64,000 nt of DNA from Pyrus communis (lineage: Eukaryota > Streptophyta > Magnoliopsida > Rosales > Rosaceae), in the NCBI RefSeq assembly GCF_963583255.1, contig NC_084805.1, positions 23,470,085 through 23,534,084 of the forward strand, given 5' to 3'. Of the stretch, positions 54,300 through 64,000 are shown one piece after another. The stretch's first letter is position 1. The number at the start of each line of letters is the position of its first letter. Below the pieces are notes generated by a model. The model saw only the letters and a program-made list of their open reading frames with translations. It did not search any database and was not told where the DNA came from. The position numbers were made by a program, and so were the translations under genes.

Positions 54300-55622
54300 A
54301 TGGAAGCTTTTCATCCTTCTCTCACCTTTCCCTTCTCCTACACCTTCAACACCACTACTAGTGCACTTGGTGGTGGCATTGCTGAAAATATCGCCACATC
54401 ATGTCCTAATCCATGGATGGATGCTAGGATATGGTGCAAGCTCCCCCATCGGCTCCTCGACCGTGTCATCGCCTTTCTCCCACCACCTGCCTTTTTTCGC
54501 GCTCGATGTGTTTGCAAGAGGTGGTATGCTCTCTTATTCTCCAACACCTTTCTTCAGCTCTACCTCGAAGTATCTCAGGGCCGCCATTGGTTCTTGTTCT
54601 TCAAGAACAAGAGCCTCAGGGGAAGCTACATATACAGGAACAACAACATTGGAGGAAGCAACGGTGACAGCAACACGGGTGGTACTAATTGTGATGGTTA
54701 TCTTTTTGATCCTTATGAACTTTCATGGTATCGCCTTTCGTTCGCTCTACTTCCCTCCGGCTTCTCCCCAACTTCGTCTTCCGGCGGTTTAATCTGTTGG
54801 GTTTCGGATGAGGCTGGCCCGAAAACTCTCATTCTATGCAACCCAATTGTTGGTTCTATGTCTCCATTGCCTCCAACTCTAGGACCAAGGCTCTTGCCTT
54901 CCATAGGGTTGAGTGTCAACCCTACATCCATTGACGTAACTGTTGCTGGAGACGACTTGATCTCTCCATACGCTGTGAAAAACTTGACTGCCGAGAGCTT
55001 CCATATCGACGCAGGCGGGTTTTTTTCGCTGTGGGGAATCAATTCTTCCCTCCCAAAACTCTGCAATTTCGAATCAGGTCAAATGGTTAATGTTCGAGGA
55101 AGATTCTACTGCATGAACTACGGTCCTTACAGTGTCTTAGCCTATGATGTGGCAGCAAACAATTGTTGGACGATTGAGGCCCCCATGAGAAGGGCCCTGA
55201 GATCTCCAACCTTGATGGAGAGCAGTGGGAAGCTGCTTTTAGTCTCTGCAGTTGAGAAGAGCAAGCTCAACGTGCCGAAAAGCTTGAGGATTTGGGGGTT
55301 GCAGGCTTGTGGAACAACTTGGGTTGAGATGGAGAGGATGCCACAGCAGCTCTATGTGCAATTTGATGACCTGGAAAATGGGAATGGGTACCGTTGTGTT
55401 GGACATGGAGAGTTCATCACCATCATGATTCTGGGTTCCGACAAGGCGTTGCTGTTCGATATGTCCAGGAAGAGGTGGCAGTGGATTCCTCCGTGCCCTT
55501 ACGTTCATGCTGGGGTTGATGGGGACTTGCATGGCTTTGCTTATGAACCCCGGCTCGCTACGCCGGTCACCGGGCTGCTTGATCAGCTCACTACAATTCC
55601 TTTTCAGGCTTTCAGTGCTTAG
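54300..55622 (+). CDS. UFO: F-box protein UNUSUAL FLORAL ORGANS
   Basis: Intronless, 440 aa, orthologue of Arabidopsis UFO and snapdragon FIMBRIATA. The N-terminus PSLTFPFSYTFNTTTSA is family-specific. The F-box is at about 44-88 (WCKLPHRLLDRVIAFLPPPA, then RCVCKRWYALLFSNTFLQLY). Kelch-like beta-propeller sequence follows, with strongly conserved blocks IGLSVNPTSIDVTVAGDDLI, SPYAVKNLTAESFHIDAGGF and VEKSKLNVPKSLRIWGLQ. The end FAYEPRLATPVTGLLDQLT is also typical. The protein joins an SCF ubiquitin ligase through SKP1-like partners and acts with LEAFY to switch on B-class floral genes. A Gly/Asn-rich insert (NNNIGGSNGDSNTGGTNCDG, about 113-132) is the main lineage-specific part. ERG lies downstream on the opposite strand, as in Arabidopsis. 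Confidence 0.96.
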   Translation: MEAFHPSLTFPFSYTFNTTTSALGGGIAENIATSCPNPWMDARIWCKLPHRLLDRVIAFLPPPAFFRARCVCKRWYALLFSNTFLQLYLEVSQGRHWFLFFKNKSLRGSYIYRNNNIGGSNGDSNTGGTNCDGYLFDPYELSWYRLSFALLPSGFSPTSSSGGLICWVSDEAGPKTLILCNPIVGSMSPLPPTLGPRLLPSIGLSVNPTSIDVTVAGDDLISPYAVKNLTAESFHIDAGGFFSLWGINSSLPKLCNFESGQMVNVRGRFYCMNYGPYSVLAYDVAANNCWTIEAPMRRALRSPTLMESSGKLLLVSAVEKSKLNVPKSLRIWGLQACGTTWVEMERMPQQLYVQFDDLENGNGYRCVGHGEFITIMILGSDKALLFDMSRKRWQWIPPCPYVHAGVDGDLHGFAYEPRLATPVTGLLDQLTTIPFQAFSA

Positions 55623-56720
55623 GAAGGTTCAAATTGCAATGTGATCCAAATACGTAGCCGTAGGAAAGTGGCAGCGAGGTCGGTGTTAGTAGGTTTAACC
55701 CAATCTACTGAGGAGCTACTTGTTATATTTGAAGTAATCTGCTGTGTGCTTTGTCGTTCTCTTCTACCTGGTGTATGAAACAGGAGATAGTTTGCATAAC
55801 TATTGTGATAAATGTAATAATATTTCCTGGAATTAACTACAAGATTGAAAACGGCTAAACCACCCATTGAACCGATTATAATAACGTACCATTTCTGAAG
55901 GTCGAAGCTAAGACCTCCCGCTTAAAAATAAAGAGGAATACCAATTTTAGGTAAAGGGGAATGTTTCAAAGCTTCTCTTCCCTGCTTAGGGTTACCACTA
56001 GGATGACGCTTGTGCCGTTTCCGAGATCTATCATATTTCTCCATTCTTAAGCTGCTGTTTCAACTGTTAATCAAATTGATCGACAAGATTTCGATTGATG
56101 AAACGAATGATTAGTTGACAACAAAAACTGCCAGCCAGCCCTTACTACTAGGGAATGGGGACATATACGCGACGACTAAGACATTCACATGGAGATTATA
56201 CGGTTCTCTTAACAACACATGACTTTGCATTACGCGGTTCAAATGAAAGTGAAACAATGCCATGAGTTCAGGACGGAGACTCCATTTCCATACAAACAAG
56301 CATGAAGCGTGCGGAGCATACAAATCAATTCCTGCACTCCTTTAACACATGTTGAATTTTACAGTTCCACAAGCAAAGTAACATTCATAAATGGCTTCTT
56401 ATCAATTGCAGATACGAGGATTTCGAACAGTATAATATAAAAGGTACAAGTTCAAATTAAAATCAAATGAAAGAACGTAGCTTAAGCTTTCTTATGTTCC
56501 TATGTTCGTACATAAGCACATATTTAAGGGAAGAAAAAAAACAAAAAAACAAAGGGTTAGTATATGATGAAAAGATCAAGAGACTTGCTATTGTATATTC
56601 TCAAAAATTTCGGGACTAATGTGTTTGCCTGCCAAGTTGGGGTCTTCCAGTTATTCGTCACCCGCCTTCATCCCCAAACTAAAGCTGACAAAGTTTCTGC
56701 CACTCAAAGCTACAACACTA
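55623..56720. other. Convergent spacer between UFO and ERG
   Basis: 3' UTR of UFO to about 55820, then AT-rich DNA. No gene is seen in the rest. Confidence 0.5.
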
Positions 56721-56794
56721 GATGGCCTTCATAAAGTTGATGAAACTTCCTTTATATACACTTCAAAATAGGGTGGATCAAAGGGTTGCAATTT

Positions 56795-56974
56795 TTGATA
56801 TTCAACTCTATTCACTAAACTTGTCGTTAAGTCTGACCTTACAAATAAGGTGCGCTTCCATCTCCTGATGGATCGTATCCCTTCTTGACATTCAACTCGA
56901 TTTTCCAATGTATCATTTAAGTCTAACCTGGAGAATGAGATGGACATCCCTCTTGAAGATGGACCGTAGCTCCT
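56795..56974. repeat. Degenerate 90-bp tandem duplication over the last ERG exon
   Basis: TTGATATTCAACTC at 56795 and TTGACATTCAACTC at 56885 start two similar 90-bp units. They also share GTTAAGTCTGACC / TTTAAGTCTAACC and ATCTCCTGATGGA / CCTCTTGAAGATGGA. The right-hand unit contains the ERG stop codon and final codons. The left-hand unit is in its 3' UTR. Confidence 0.6.
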
Positions 56975-59900
56975 CATTAGCTTCCATGCCAATTCTCCTG
57001 TTTCAGAAGCATGTATTTCAATTCAAATTGGCTCATGTTGAAAGCAAAAGCAGTGATTCCAATATGCTAGGACTTCAGTATTTACCCTATTTTATTGCCC
57101 TTCTTTCCTACAAGAATCTTGCGTTGACTTAATTTGTTCGTGATAAGATGTTGTTCAATCCGAAGAGAGCCATCTCTCAACTCCTTCCAGTCCATCAACC
57201 GATGTTCAATAGTGTATGGGATTTCCTAAACAAGCAGAAATTGCCATTACTGAAGATCCTCAAATTGCTTATAAATTCAGACCTTGGGAATGAAAATATA
57301 ATCAGATAGAAACGATAGCCTCAAAGTACTTCGAAACTGAAGATATACCTGATGCACATGGTCTAACAACCTTTCTCGGACAACTTCTAATGATATATTC
57401 TTCATAACTTCCTCAGTCATGATGAATGGATCTTCATCCCAAGACCGTTTAATGGCCTAAACATAAAAAACCACTGAAGAACTGAGATGTGGGATATAGT
57501 GGACACCAGTAACATTAGCTAGAAAGATGAGCAGATACATGTAAACCAGGCATATCTTGAAAACTCTTTCCAACCGAAACATAAATCTAAAGAAGGCCTT
57601 TGTAATAGAATATTTTTGACAGGTAAATGTCACAGGAAATGATGACAATGAAGGCAATACTAAAATGCTCACATGCCTGATCCATCAAATATTGAGTAAG
57701 ATCTTTCACTCCAGAGCCCTTCAGACCAGAAATCATGAAACGCCTACAAGGTTAAAGAAAGAAATAGATCGTCAGATATACTTTTAAGAACCCTGGCGAA
57801 AAGAGAAAACACACCATCTTTGATTTTGTAAAAGGAAACACACCTTTCATAACCAGGAAGATCTTTGAATTCCTCAGCAACCTTTAACAAGTCTGTCTTC
57901 TTCTCAACTAAATCAACCTTGTTCATACATAAAATTCGCTTTTGTACTGGGTGTGGTAGTGCTCCCATACGCTTGATCAATCCTATAACCCTTACATCAG
58001 GCCTATATAGATGGAAATACAAAGAACCGGGTGATTAGGGACAAAACACTGATGAAATTTAGAAAAAAAGGGGGAGGGGTGGCATTTAGCTAGCCGAACA
58101 ACAAATTGTTAATAAACTTGAGTGGCTGAAATAATGCAGGGAATGAGGATAATGGCTGAAATAAAAAAAAAAAATGCACTATTATCAAAAGCGATAAACA
58201 TTTGCCCAAATGGAATACGCCTGCCATATATATCTAGCTCTGATGCCTATGTTTCATGCATATTTAGAACCATAACACTTGTGAGCTATTGTAAAATATG
58301 ACCATCTAATAGCTTGCTAGGATAGGTTTCCTTAGAGTCAACCATGGGATTACTTCAAGAAAAAAATAATAATAATAAGGTTACAGGGTATCATATGGAA
58401 TAAATCACTAACCTGGTAAGATGCCTATGGACGTCAAATATAACTATGAGCACATCGTATAAAGTAACTGAACTCCAAGCACTTTCTACGCGAACCTTGA
58501 AATCCTTGTAAGGACATCCCTTGTTGCTTAATGTAAGACCTGGAGTATCAAAGAAACACTGCATAGGCACACACGAAGACAGTCAATAAATGGCTCAAAA
58601 CGTGGACAAACAACTGCAAGATATGTCATACGCCACAATTTCTGTGCTCCAGTCTGTGAGGAGAAAACATAATAATAACATGTCTACACATCACTAGATG
58701 AAAGTAATCGACGAGAATAATATGCAAGGACAACCCATCACCATTACCTTTCCTGTATTAAACACACTCATCACTATATGAAAGTAAGTGTCGCAAGCTC
58801 ATCACATTTTTTTTGTACCATAAATTCATAAACAAAGAACTAGGTTAAAGAAATGAATTGCATATTGTAATTCAAATGATTGTGAATAATTTTCTGAGCT
58901 CATTAGGACATAATATAACTTAATCAAAGCATTCCCATTCCAGAAAACCTGGTTGATTATAAGCTAAAAACAAGAAACATACAATTTGTGTGTCTCCTTT
59001 TGTCATAACTCCTAATACTTCATGAGTTGTGGTGTTTGTCTTCCGTGAAACAGCGGAAACCTTCGTCCCAACCTATAAGAAATGCAGAAACATGTGATAA
59101 ATCTGCACAATCTGTCACCAGAAAGGTTCTGGTTACAACAAAAGCCAGTAAAAAGTATACAATCTTCTGATATGGTAAATATTTTTTTTTTAAATATTAC
59201 CACAAAACATTTGTATCCTACAAATTACATAGTTTACGAACAAAGTATAATCTCCCAAGCCAGTACATATCAGGAATTTCAAAGCTTCATCATGTGTTTC
59301 CCTCCAAAGAAATTTTTGTTGGGACAACTTTGGACATATTAAGAAGCTCAAGCCTACTTTGGCCTTAAGAACTATTTGATATCTATCTGAGAAAAGTGCA
59401 GTGACCATGAAACAGCTATTGATATCGCTTTCAGACAAATTAGGCAGATTGTACCATATCCATGGTGAATATAACATAATACTGAGCAACACAGACGAAC
59501 CCTAGTTGCCATACAATATTAAACCATGACCAGTTAGGCAAATGAAAGAATCCACAACACCAAATTCACCCAGACCCTTGTCCAACGAAACAATCAAAGG
59601 CCTCCAACACTTCATTATACTCATCCTAAGCACCTGCTTATACCCTACTGAAAACCCCATCACAAAATCATCTTCTTCTTTTCCGGAAATGAATCGCCAA
59701 ATCATCAAACAAACTGTTAATCAACTGAAAAACTACTTAGCAGTTCAAACCAAATCATAAACCACAGTAACAGTCATTTAATATCATCATTAACTAAACC
59801 AACACCATATCCAACAGTTAATTAAACCTCCCTCACCCCCCCCCCTCTCTTTTTTCTCTTCTTTTTTCTTCCTCACTTCTAAATTAACCACATTTAAATC

Positions 59901-60416
59901 GTAAAATCCAAAATAACAAACCATATAATTAGTCAGAGCAGACTTTCCGGCATTCGGAGCACCAATTATCCCTACAGACAGCGCCTTTTGGTCCTCCTCC
60001 TTCACCATTTCCTTCTCATCCCCTGATTCCTCATCATCTGCGCGCTCCAATGCCGCCTCGAGAAGCACCTTAGCGAGCACTCTACTCTTTTGCTCCTCCT
60101 CTTCCTCCAAACGCTTCAATTTCTCCTTCTGGGTGTCCACCCCAATCAATTTATTAGCTTTTGATCTGTACTTGTTGTCCCAAGTCGGTTTCTGAGGAGG
60201 TTTGTGTTTGGAATCCGAACCAACGGATGGAATGGCGTAATGGGTACTGTCAAAAACCGAGTCTGAACCATTTTCGGGGTCTGAGAAAGATGGGTTGTGA
60301 CCGGAGTCGTCCTGTTGCGGCTGAGCTGCGTAGAACCGGTGGAACAAGGAGGCTGGGTTTAATGGGGTTTTGCTGGGTTTTGAAGAGAGGGTTCTCAGAA
60401 CTCTCAGAGCTTTCAT
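56913..60416 (-). CDS. ERG: Era-type GTP-binding protein ERG, organellar
   Basis: Eight exons on the minus strand: 59922-60416, 58983-59072, 58413-58558, 57844-58002, 57677-57743, 57349-57456, 57086-57225 and 56913-56997, totalling 429 aa. An N-terminal mitochondrial-type presequence (MKALRVLRTLSSKPSKTPLN) and a charged linker precede the GTPase domain: G1 GAPNAGKSALTNYM, G2 in SRKTNTTTHE, G3 FFDTPGL, G4 MNKVDLVE, G5 ISGLKGSG. The C-terminal KH domain contains KLSQRKILVGKKGNKIGRIG. Era proteins bind small-subunit rRNA and help ribosome assembly. The plant gene (snapdragon ERG) is mitochondrial and needed for seed development. Exon 5 ends CAG|GCATGT, so intron 5 appears to be GC-AG; using the nearby GT would cause an early stop. 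The start chosen is the MKALRV Met; an upstream ATG at 60602 gives an unlikely leader. Confidence 0.94.
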
Positions 60417-60618
60417 CTCAGCAGCTAGATACCAAGCATCGAGAGAGGGAGACAGAGATTGACTTTGTGTGCGCGCGGGCTGTTGGGGTTTTAGGGGTTT
60501 AGGCTTGAGGGTTCGTCTTGTCACTCTGTAGTGCCACGAGCAAGTGTTTATATTTTTATTATTTTTAATTTCTATGGTCGAATTTTTTTTTTTTTGGTTC
60601 ATTTCTTTCTCTTTCTTA

Positions 60619-61026
60619 GACCATCTCCAATGGTTGGGCTAAAAATCAAATATTTTAATCCGAAAAATTTAGCTTTTAACCCAGAAAGAAACAGCTTTTC
60701 TACTCCAACCGTTCTAGCCTAAAATTTTAGCCTGGGATTATTAAAGAATGAACTCAGACTATTTTCTTTTTTTTTGTTAAATTAATTTAAAAAAAAAAAT
60801 ATGTAGACTATCGTAAATTAATTTTATGAACATTTTAATCTAAAAAAATTTAAATTCAGATAAATATTGGGTGGAGTCCACTCCGATTTTTGGGCTAAAT
60901 TTTGGGAAGAATTTGGCTTTGGTTTAGCATTTAGCATTTAGCCCAAATTTTCCCCTTGGGTTGGAGTGGGTTTGAGGGGAAATTTTGGAGGGTAATTTAG
61001 CTTTTAGCCCACCATTGGAGTTGGTC
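60619..61026. mobile_element. Tourist-like (PIF/Harbinger) MITE with TTA target duplication
   Basis: The left end GACCATCTCCAATGGTTGGG and the right end, read on the minus strand as GACCAACTCCAATGGTGGGC, are inverted repeats continuing through CTAAAA. The flanks are TTA on both sides (60616-60618 and 61027-61029). It is 408 bp with no coding content. It lies 200 bp upstream of the ERG start, in that gene's promoter. Confidence 0.8.
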
Positions 61027-61029
61027 TTA

Positions 61030-61720
61030 AAGTTAAGTCTTTTTTTATTTATTAAAAGGATCGGTGGTTTTGTTTTGGCAGTATTACAACTACTTTAAAA
61101 TCCAAGGCCGCAGGTGTTATTCTGCTATGACGAGATGGATTTTAGTATGCCGGGAACATAACTTGATCCACTAAATATCATAATACAAGTAGTTGAAAAG
61201 ATATATATTTTTTTTCAAATATCCAATTACTTGTACTATAACAGTTGATCTACCAGACTGTAATTTCTCCTTGGATGATGCAGCCAAAAATATAATGGCA
61301 TTGGAAAGTCATAGCTAAAAGTTCAAAAGTCCTATAATAACATCATCATTCATAAATAATACCAACCAAGTTACAAACCACATTTGAAATATTAAGTCAA
61401 CTGAAGAATATTGTCGATGAACAAAATGGAATCCTTTAAATATCCCTAATCCTAAAAAGTTTGCAACAAAATCTATGGGGAGTATGAAAAAGAATATGAA
61501 AGTTACATTACAACTTGACATTTTTGCTCTTCTACTTCACGTTCTTGCAAAGAATACAACACGAATCTATGACTGGTTAGTCCTGTAAACCGCCCTTCAC
61601 TTCGAATAAACTCTGCAGGACATGGAGCGTGCATCGGCATGAGATTCCCAGGTCCATACGCCAGCATGAGATTCCAAAGGCGCAAACACTGTCATCGTCG
61701 TCCCATTGCTGCTATTTGAT
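61030..61720. other. Spacer and SUF4 3' UTR
   Basis: The part from about 61260 to 61720 is probably the 3' UTR of the minus-strand SUF4 gene. Nothing else is recognised. Confidence 0.5.
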
Positions 61721-64000
61721 CTAAAATGCCATTCGACCAGCAAGCCTGCCCTCCAGAATCCTTCTGTCTATGGCTGCATCAATTGAACTCATCTGAAAAA
61801 GAAAACCGCAATGAGATCATCAGAGAGGGACCGTGTACATGATTCACTTGGTTAAGCCAGCTTAAATGGATTGGTCCTATGATCTAACCGAAGAGATACA
61901 AAACTTTATGAAAGAATCTGACCTGGCCAAGTCTGGTTTCACTGTTCAATGATAAAATAATGTTGCTACAATTAACAAAAAATTTGTTGATCTTGACATT
62001 GTTTCACTCGAACCCCCACACCGCAAAAGAAAGCATGGGGAGAGTGAACAATGGATAAATGTAAATTTTAAATGAGCAAATATATACATTCCGTACTTAA
62101 CTGAGTACGATGCTAGATAGGAGAATCCTTGAGCCCATAGAAGCAAGCTTGTCAAAATTGTAATCACTAACTAACAGCAAAATTATTGTAAATACCTACT
62201 TGAACCTTTTGATGCAGTTGCGTGGAAACCGGAGAATGGCAGTATAAACAAAACAGCATGCCCATCAACCAATTGGGTTGAAAAGCAGAAAGACAGACGA
62301 TTAAAGGTTCACATGTTCTTTGTTAATTTGTTTCGTTTCAAAAGTAAAAGTTCAAATTCATACAGTAAATACCTCTCTAATCAGGAAACAATTGGTAAAC
62401 AACCCAATCTGAAAAGCCTGAACATAAAGCCTACCTAGCTGGTTAGGGCAATGCAACTCCGTAAATTAAAGAGGTAGTATGACTTACCTGGCTAGTTTCA
62501 TCATGCACCTGATACTTTGCCAATGACATTCTTCTTTCCTCCTGCAAATAAAATTAACCAATGTAACAAGTTAGCAACAAGTTCCTAACAAAAAACAAGT
62601 TAGCAACAACGAACAAGACTAGCAAAGTGGAAAAATAATCATTTAGGAAAATTAAGAACGACTTACCATGGACATAGCCTCATCATCCCAAACTAGATAC
62701 ACCTCATTAGCAGCTGGCTGGGGAGCAGGAGCTTTGTTTGCAATTACAGGGGGTGGTCCAATTGATGGACCACCAGTGTTTGGACCAGATGCATAAGAGT
62801 GTGAATTAACACCTGTAGTAATTAAATGAAAAGGATATGTCAGATTCACAAGCCTTGCACATACGGAATCAACAATCCAAAGGCATCAACATGGAGAATT
62901 TAGCAATGTGGGAGGTATTCATTATTGCAGTGGGAAAATAAATAAGGCTTAGCATACCAGAACAATTACAAGAAGGAACATAAAAGATGCCTTTGCAATA
63001 TTCAAACATTTAAGATAACAAAGCGAAAACTAGCCGTTGATAGCATATCCAAATTTGAAGTGACTAAAACAGAACTCTCTACAAGGATCTCAAAAAGCAA
63101 TGCTAAAGAACAAAAGAAAATCCGAGGCATCTACAACTTATTTTATCAGATATGAGGGATAAGTCGAAGTTAAAGCAAGAAGACAGCTCTGACACCATAC
63201 TGCTATCATGAACGCAAACAAAAAAAACATATTTTTGAATTTTTCGAGACTTTAAACGAGTCGAACTCTTCCAATACTAAAATAATCTTCAGTTTTGAAA
63301 ATTTCGAAATGCAGACAGTTTGAATTGCTTTTAAACAATAAAACAATTGTAGAAAAACAATAACTAAATGAGCAATTATGTAAATCAATAATAAGAAATC
63401 AAAACTGAGACACTTAGATAGCTACTTGTTTGGAAAGTTTTAGCACCTTGATAAGCATCTGTTGAGCCTTTAACTTCAGCTGGAGAACTAAAGGGAACAC
63501 TGGTTGAAAGCAAAGGAGGAGAAAAGGGAGAACTTTGTGTTGGTACATTATTTATACCAACAACAGGAAACAGGGGTTGTGATACAGGAGCAGGAGGCAT
63601 GGATGTAGTAAGCCCAGGAGGAGCTACATGTGGAGGCAGAGGTCCGGGGATTGTTGTTGATGGTAGAGGTGGCCTCCCATTCTGCACAGGGAACAATGGT
63701 TGCTGCACATAACCCAATGAGGAAGGAGGAGGTACTGAGACTGATGGAGGCTGTGGATACCATGGCTGGGGACGAGGTGGAACTTGCCAAGCATTCGGAG
63801 GCACTGGAACTGCAGAACTGTACCTGGAGTGAACAAAAACCAAAAGAAACAAACAGATAACTTGTTTATGTAAATGCTAATTATGTACTGCAGACAACAT
63901 AATTTTAAAATTTCACAAAGCTGGTTAGAGAGGACATGCAAGAAACCTGACAGAACACATACATTGGCCGCATTGCACCCAAAGGTGGTTGGGGAGGATA
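61721..64000 (-). CDS. SUF4: SUPPRESSOR OF FRIGIDA 4-like zinc-finger regulator, 3' part only
   Basis: Five exons are visible on the minus strand: 63963-64000 (cut by the window edge), 63447-63823, 62667-62812, 62488-62541 and 61721-61792. They join in frame to 228 residues and a stop, roughly the last 60 percent of a protein usually about 370 aa. The N-terminal C2H2/BED zinc fingers lie outside. The visible part is Pro-rich ([29 protein letters not shown], twice PLFPV). Then come [20 protein letters not shown] and the conserved tail [44 protein letters not shown], which identify SUF4. SUF4 binds the FLC promoter with FRIGIDA to delay flowering; in plants without FLC-type control its targets may differ. 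Its position next to ERG and UFO matches Arabidopsis. Confidence 0.93.

Noticed and set aside
60417..60602. Longer ERG N-terminus starting at 60602
   Set aside because: The added 62 residues are Lys/Asn-rich UTR-like sequence. The Met before KALRVLRTLSS begins a typical presequence.

Overview
This window reads as a euchromatic arm of a dicot nuclear genome, most likely Rosaceae and probably the apple/pear group. The reasons are intron-rich genes whose proteins match Arabidopsis families closely, 5S-derived Cassandra retroelements, an Au-type SINE fragment, and many MITEs. The genus is an inference. No bacterial-type operons, CRISPR arrays or tRNA genes were seen.

Layout. Positions 1-1075 hold a rearranged Cassandra element. 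Next come mitochondrial ribosomal protein S33 (1678-2281, +) and an OTP84-type DYW pentatricopeptide gene (2799-5513, -). Positions 5580-12592 are transposon-derived. The main element there is a 5.0-kb Mutator-like element (7566-12592) with a decayed FAR1-type transposase, and a hAT element sits exactly on the transposase start codon. A MOSC-domain (mARC-like) gene (12690-15644, +) starts 98 bp beyond the Mutator end. Then follow a dead DUF2828 gene split by a MITE (15930-17020), a P-class PPR gene like EMB1025 (17585-19585, +), a cationic amino acid transporter like CAT8 (21172-22944, -), a repeat-rich spacer with a chloroplast psbB scrap (about 23545), and a 766-aa plant protein with a kinase-like C-terminal half (26301-28601, -).

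The second half carries a HAD hydrolase (30138-31262, -), the 20S proteasome subunit alpha type-4 (34442-35194, -), DNA polymerase eta in 16 exons (37667-43675, -), and a block of retroelement debris (43900-50474) with two opposed Cassandra LTRs and a 2.2-kb solo LTR. It ends with the floral regulator UFO (54300-55622, +), the Era-type GTPase ERG in 8 exons (56913-60416, -) and the 3' part of SUF4, the FRIGIDA-dependent zinc-finger regulator (61721-64000, -, continuing outside the window).

The genes do not form one pathway. Gene order is the link: from memory of the Arabidopsis map, S33-MOSC-HAD-POLH resembles At5g44710-44740 and UFO-ERG-SUF4 resembles At1g30950-30970, with a MOSC paralogue at At1g30910. 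The window therefore looks like an ancestral segment whose two Arabidopsis duplicates were fractionated. Exon boundaries given below were read by eye from GT/AG sites and reading-frame continuity. For POLH, ERG, MOSC, HAD and S33 the exon lengths sum to a complete frame.
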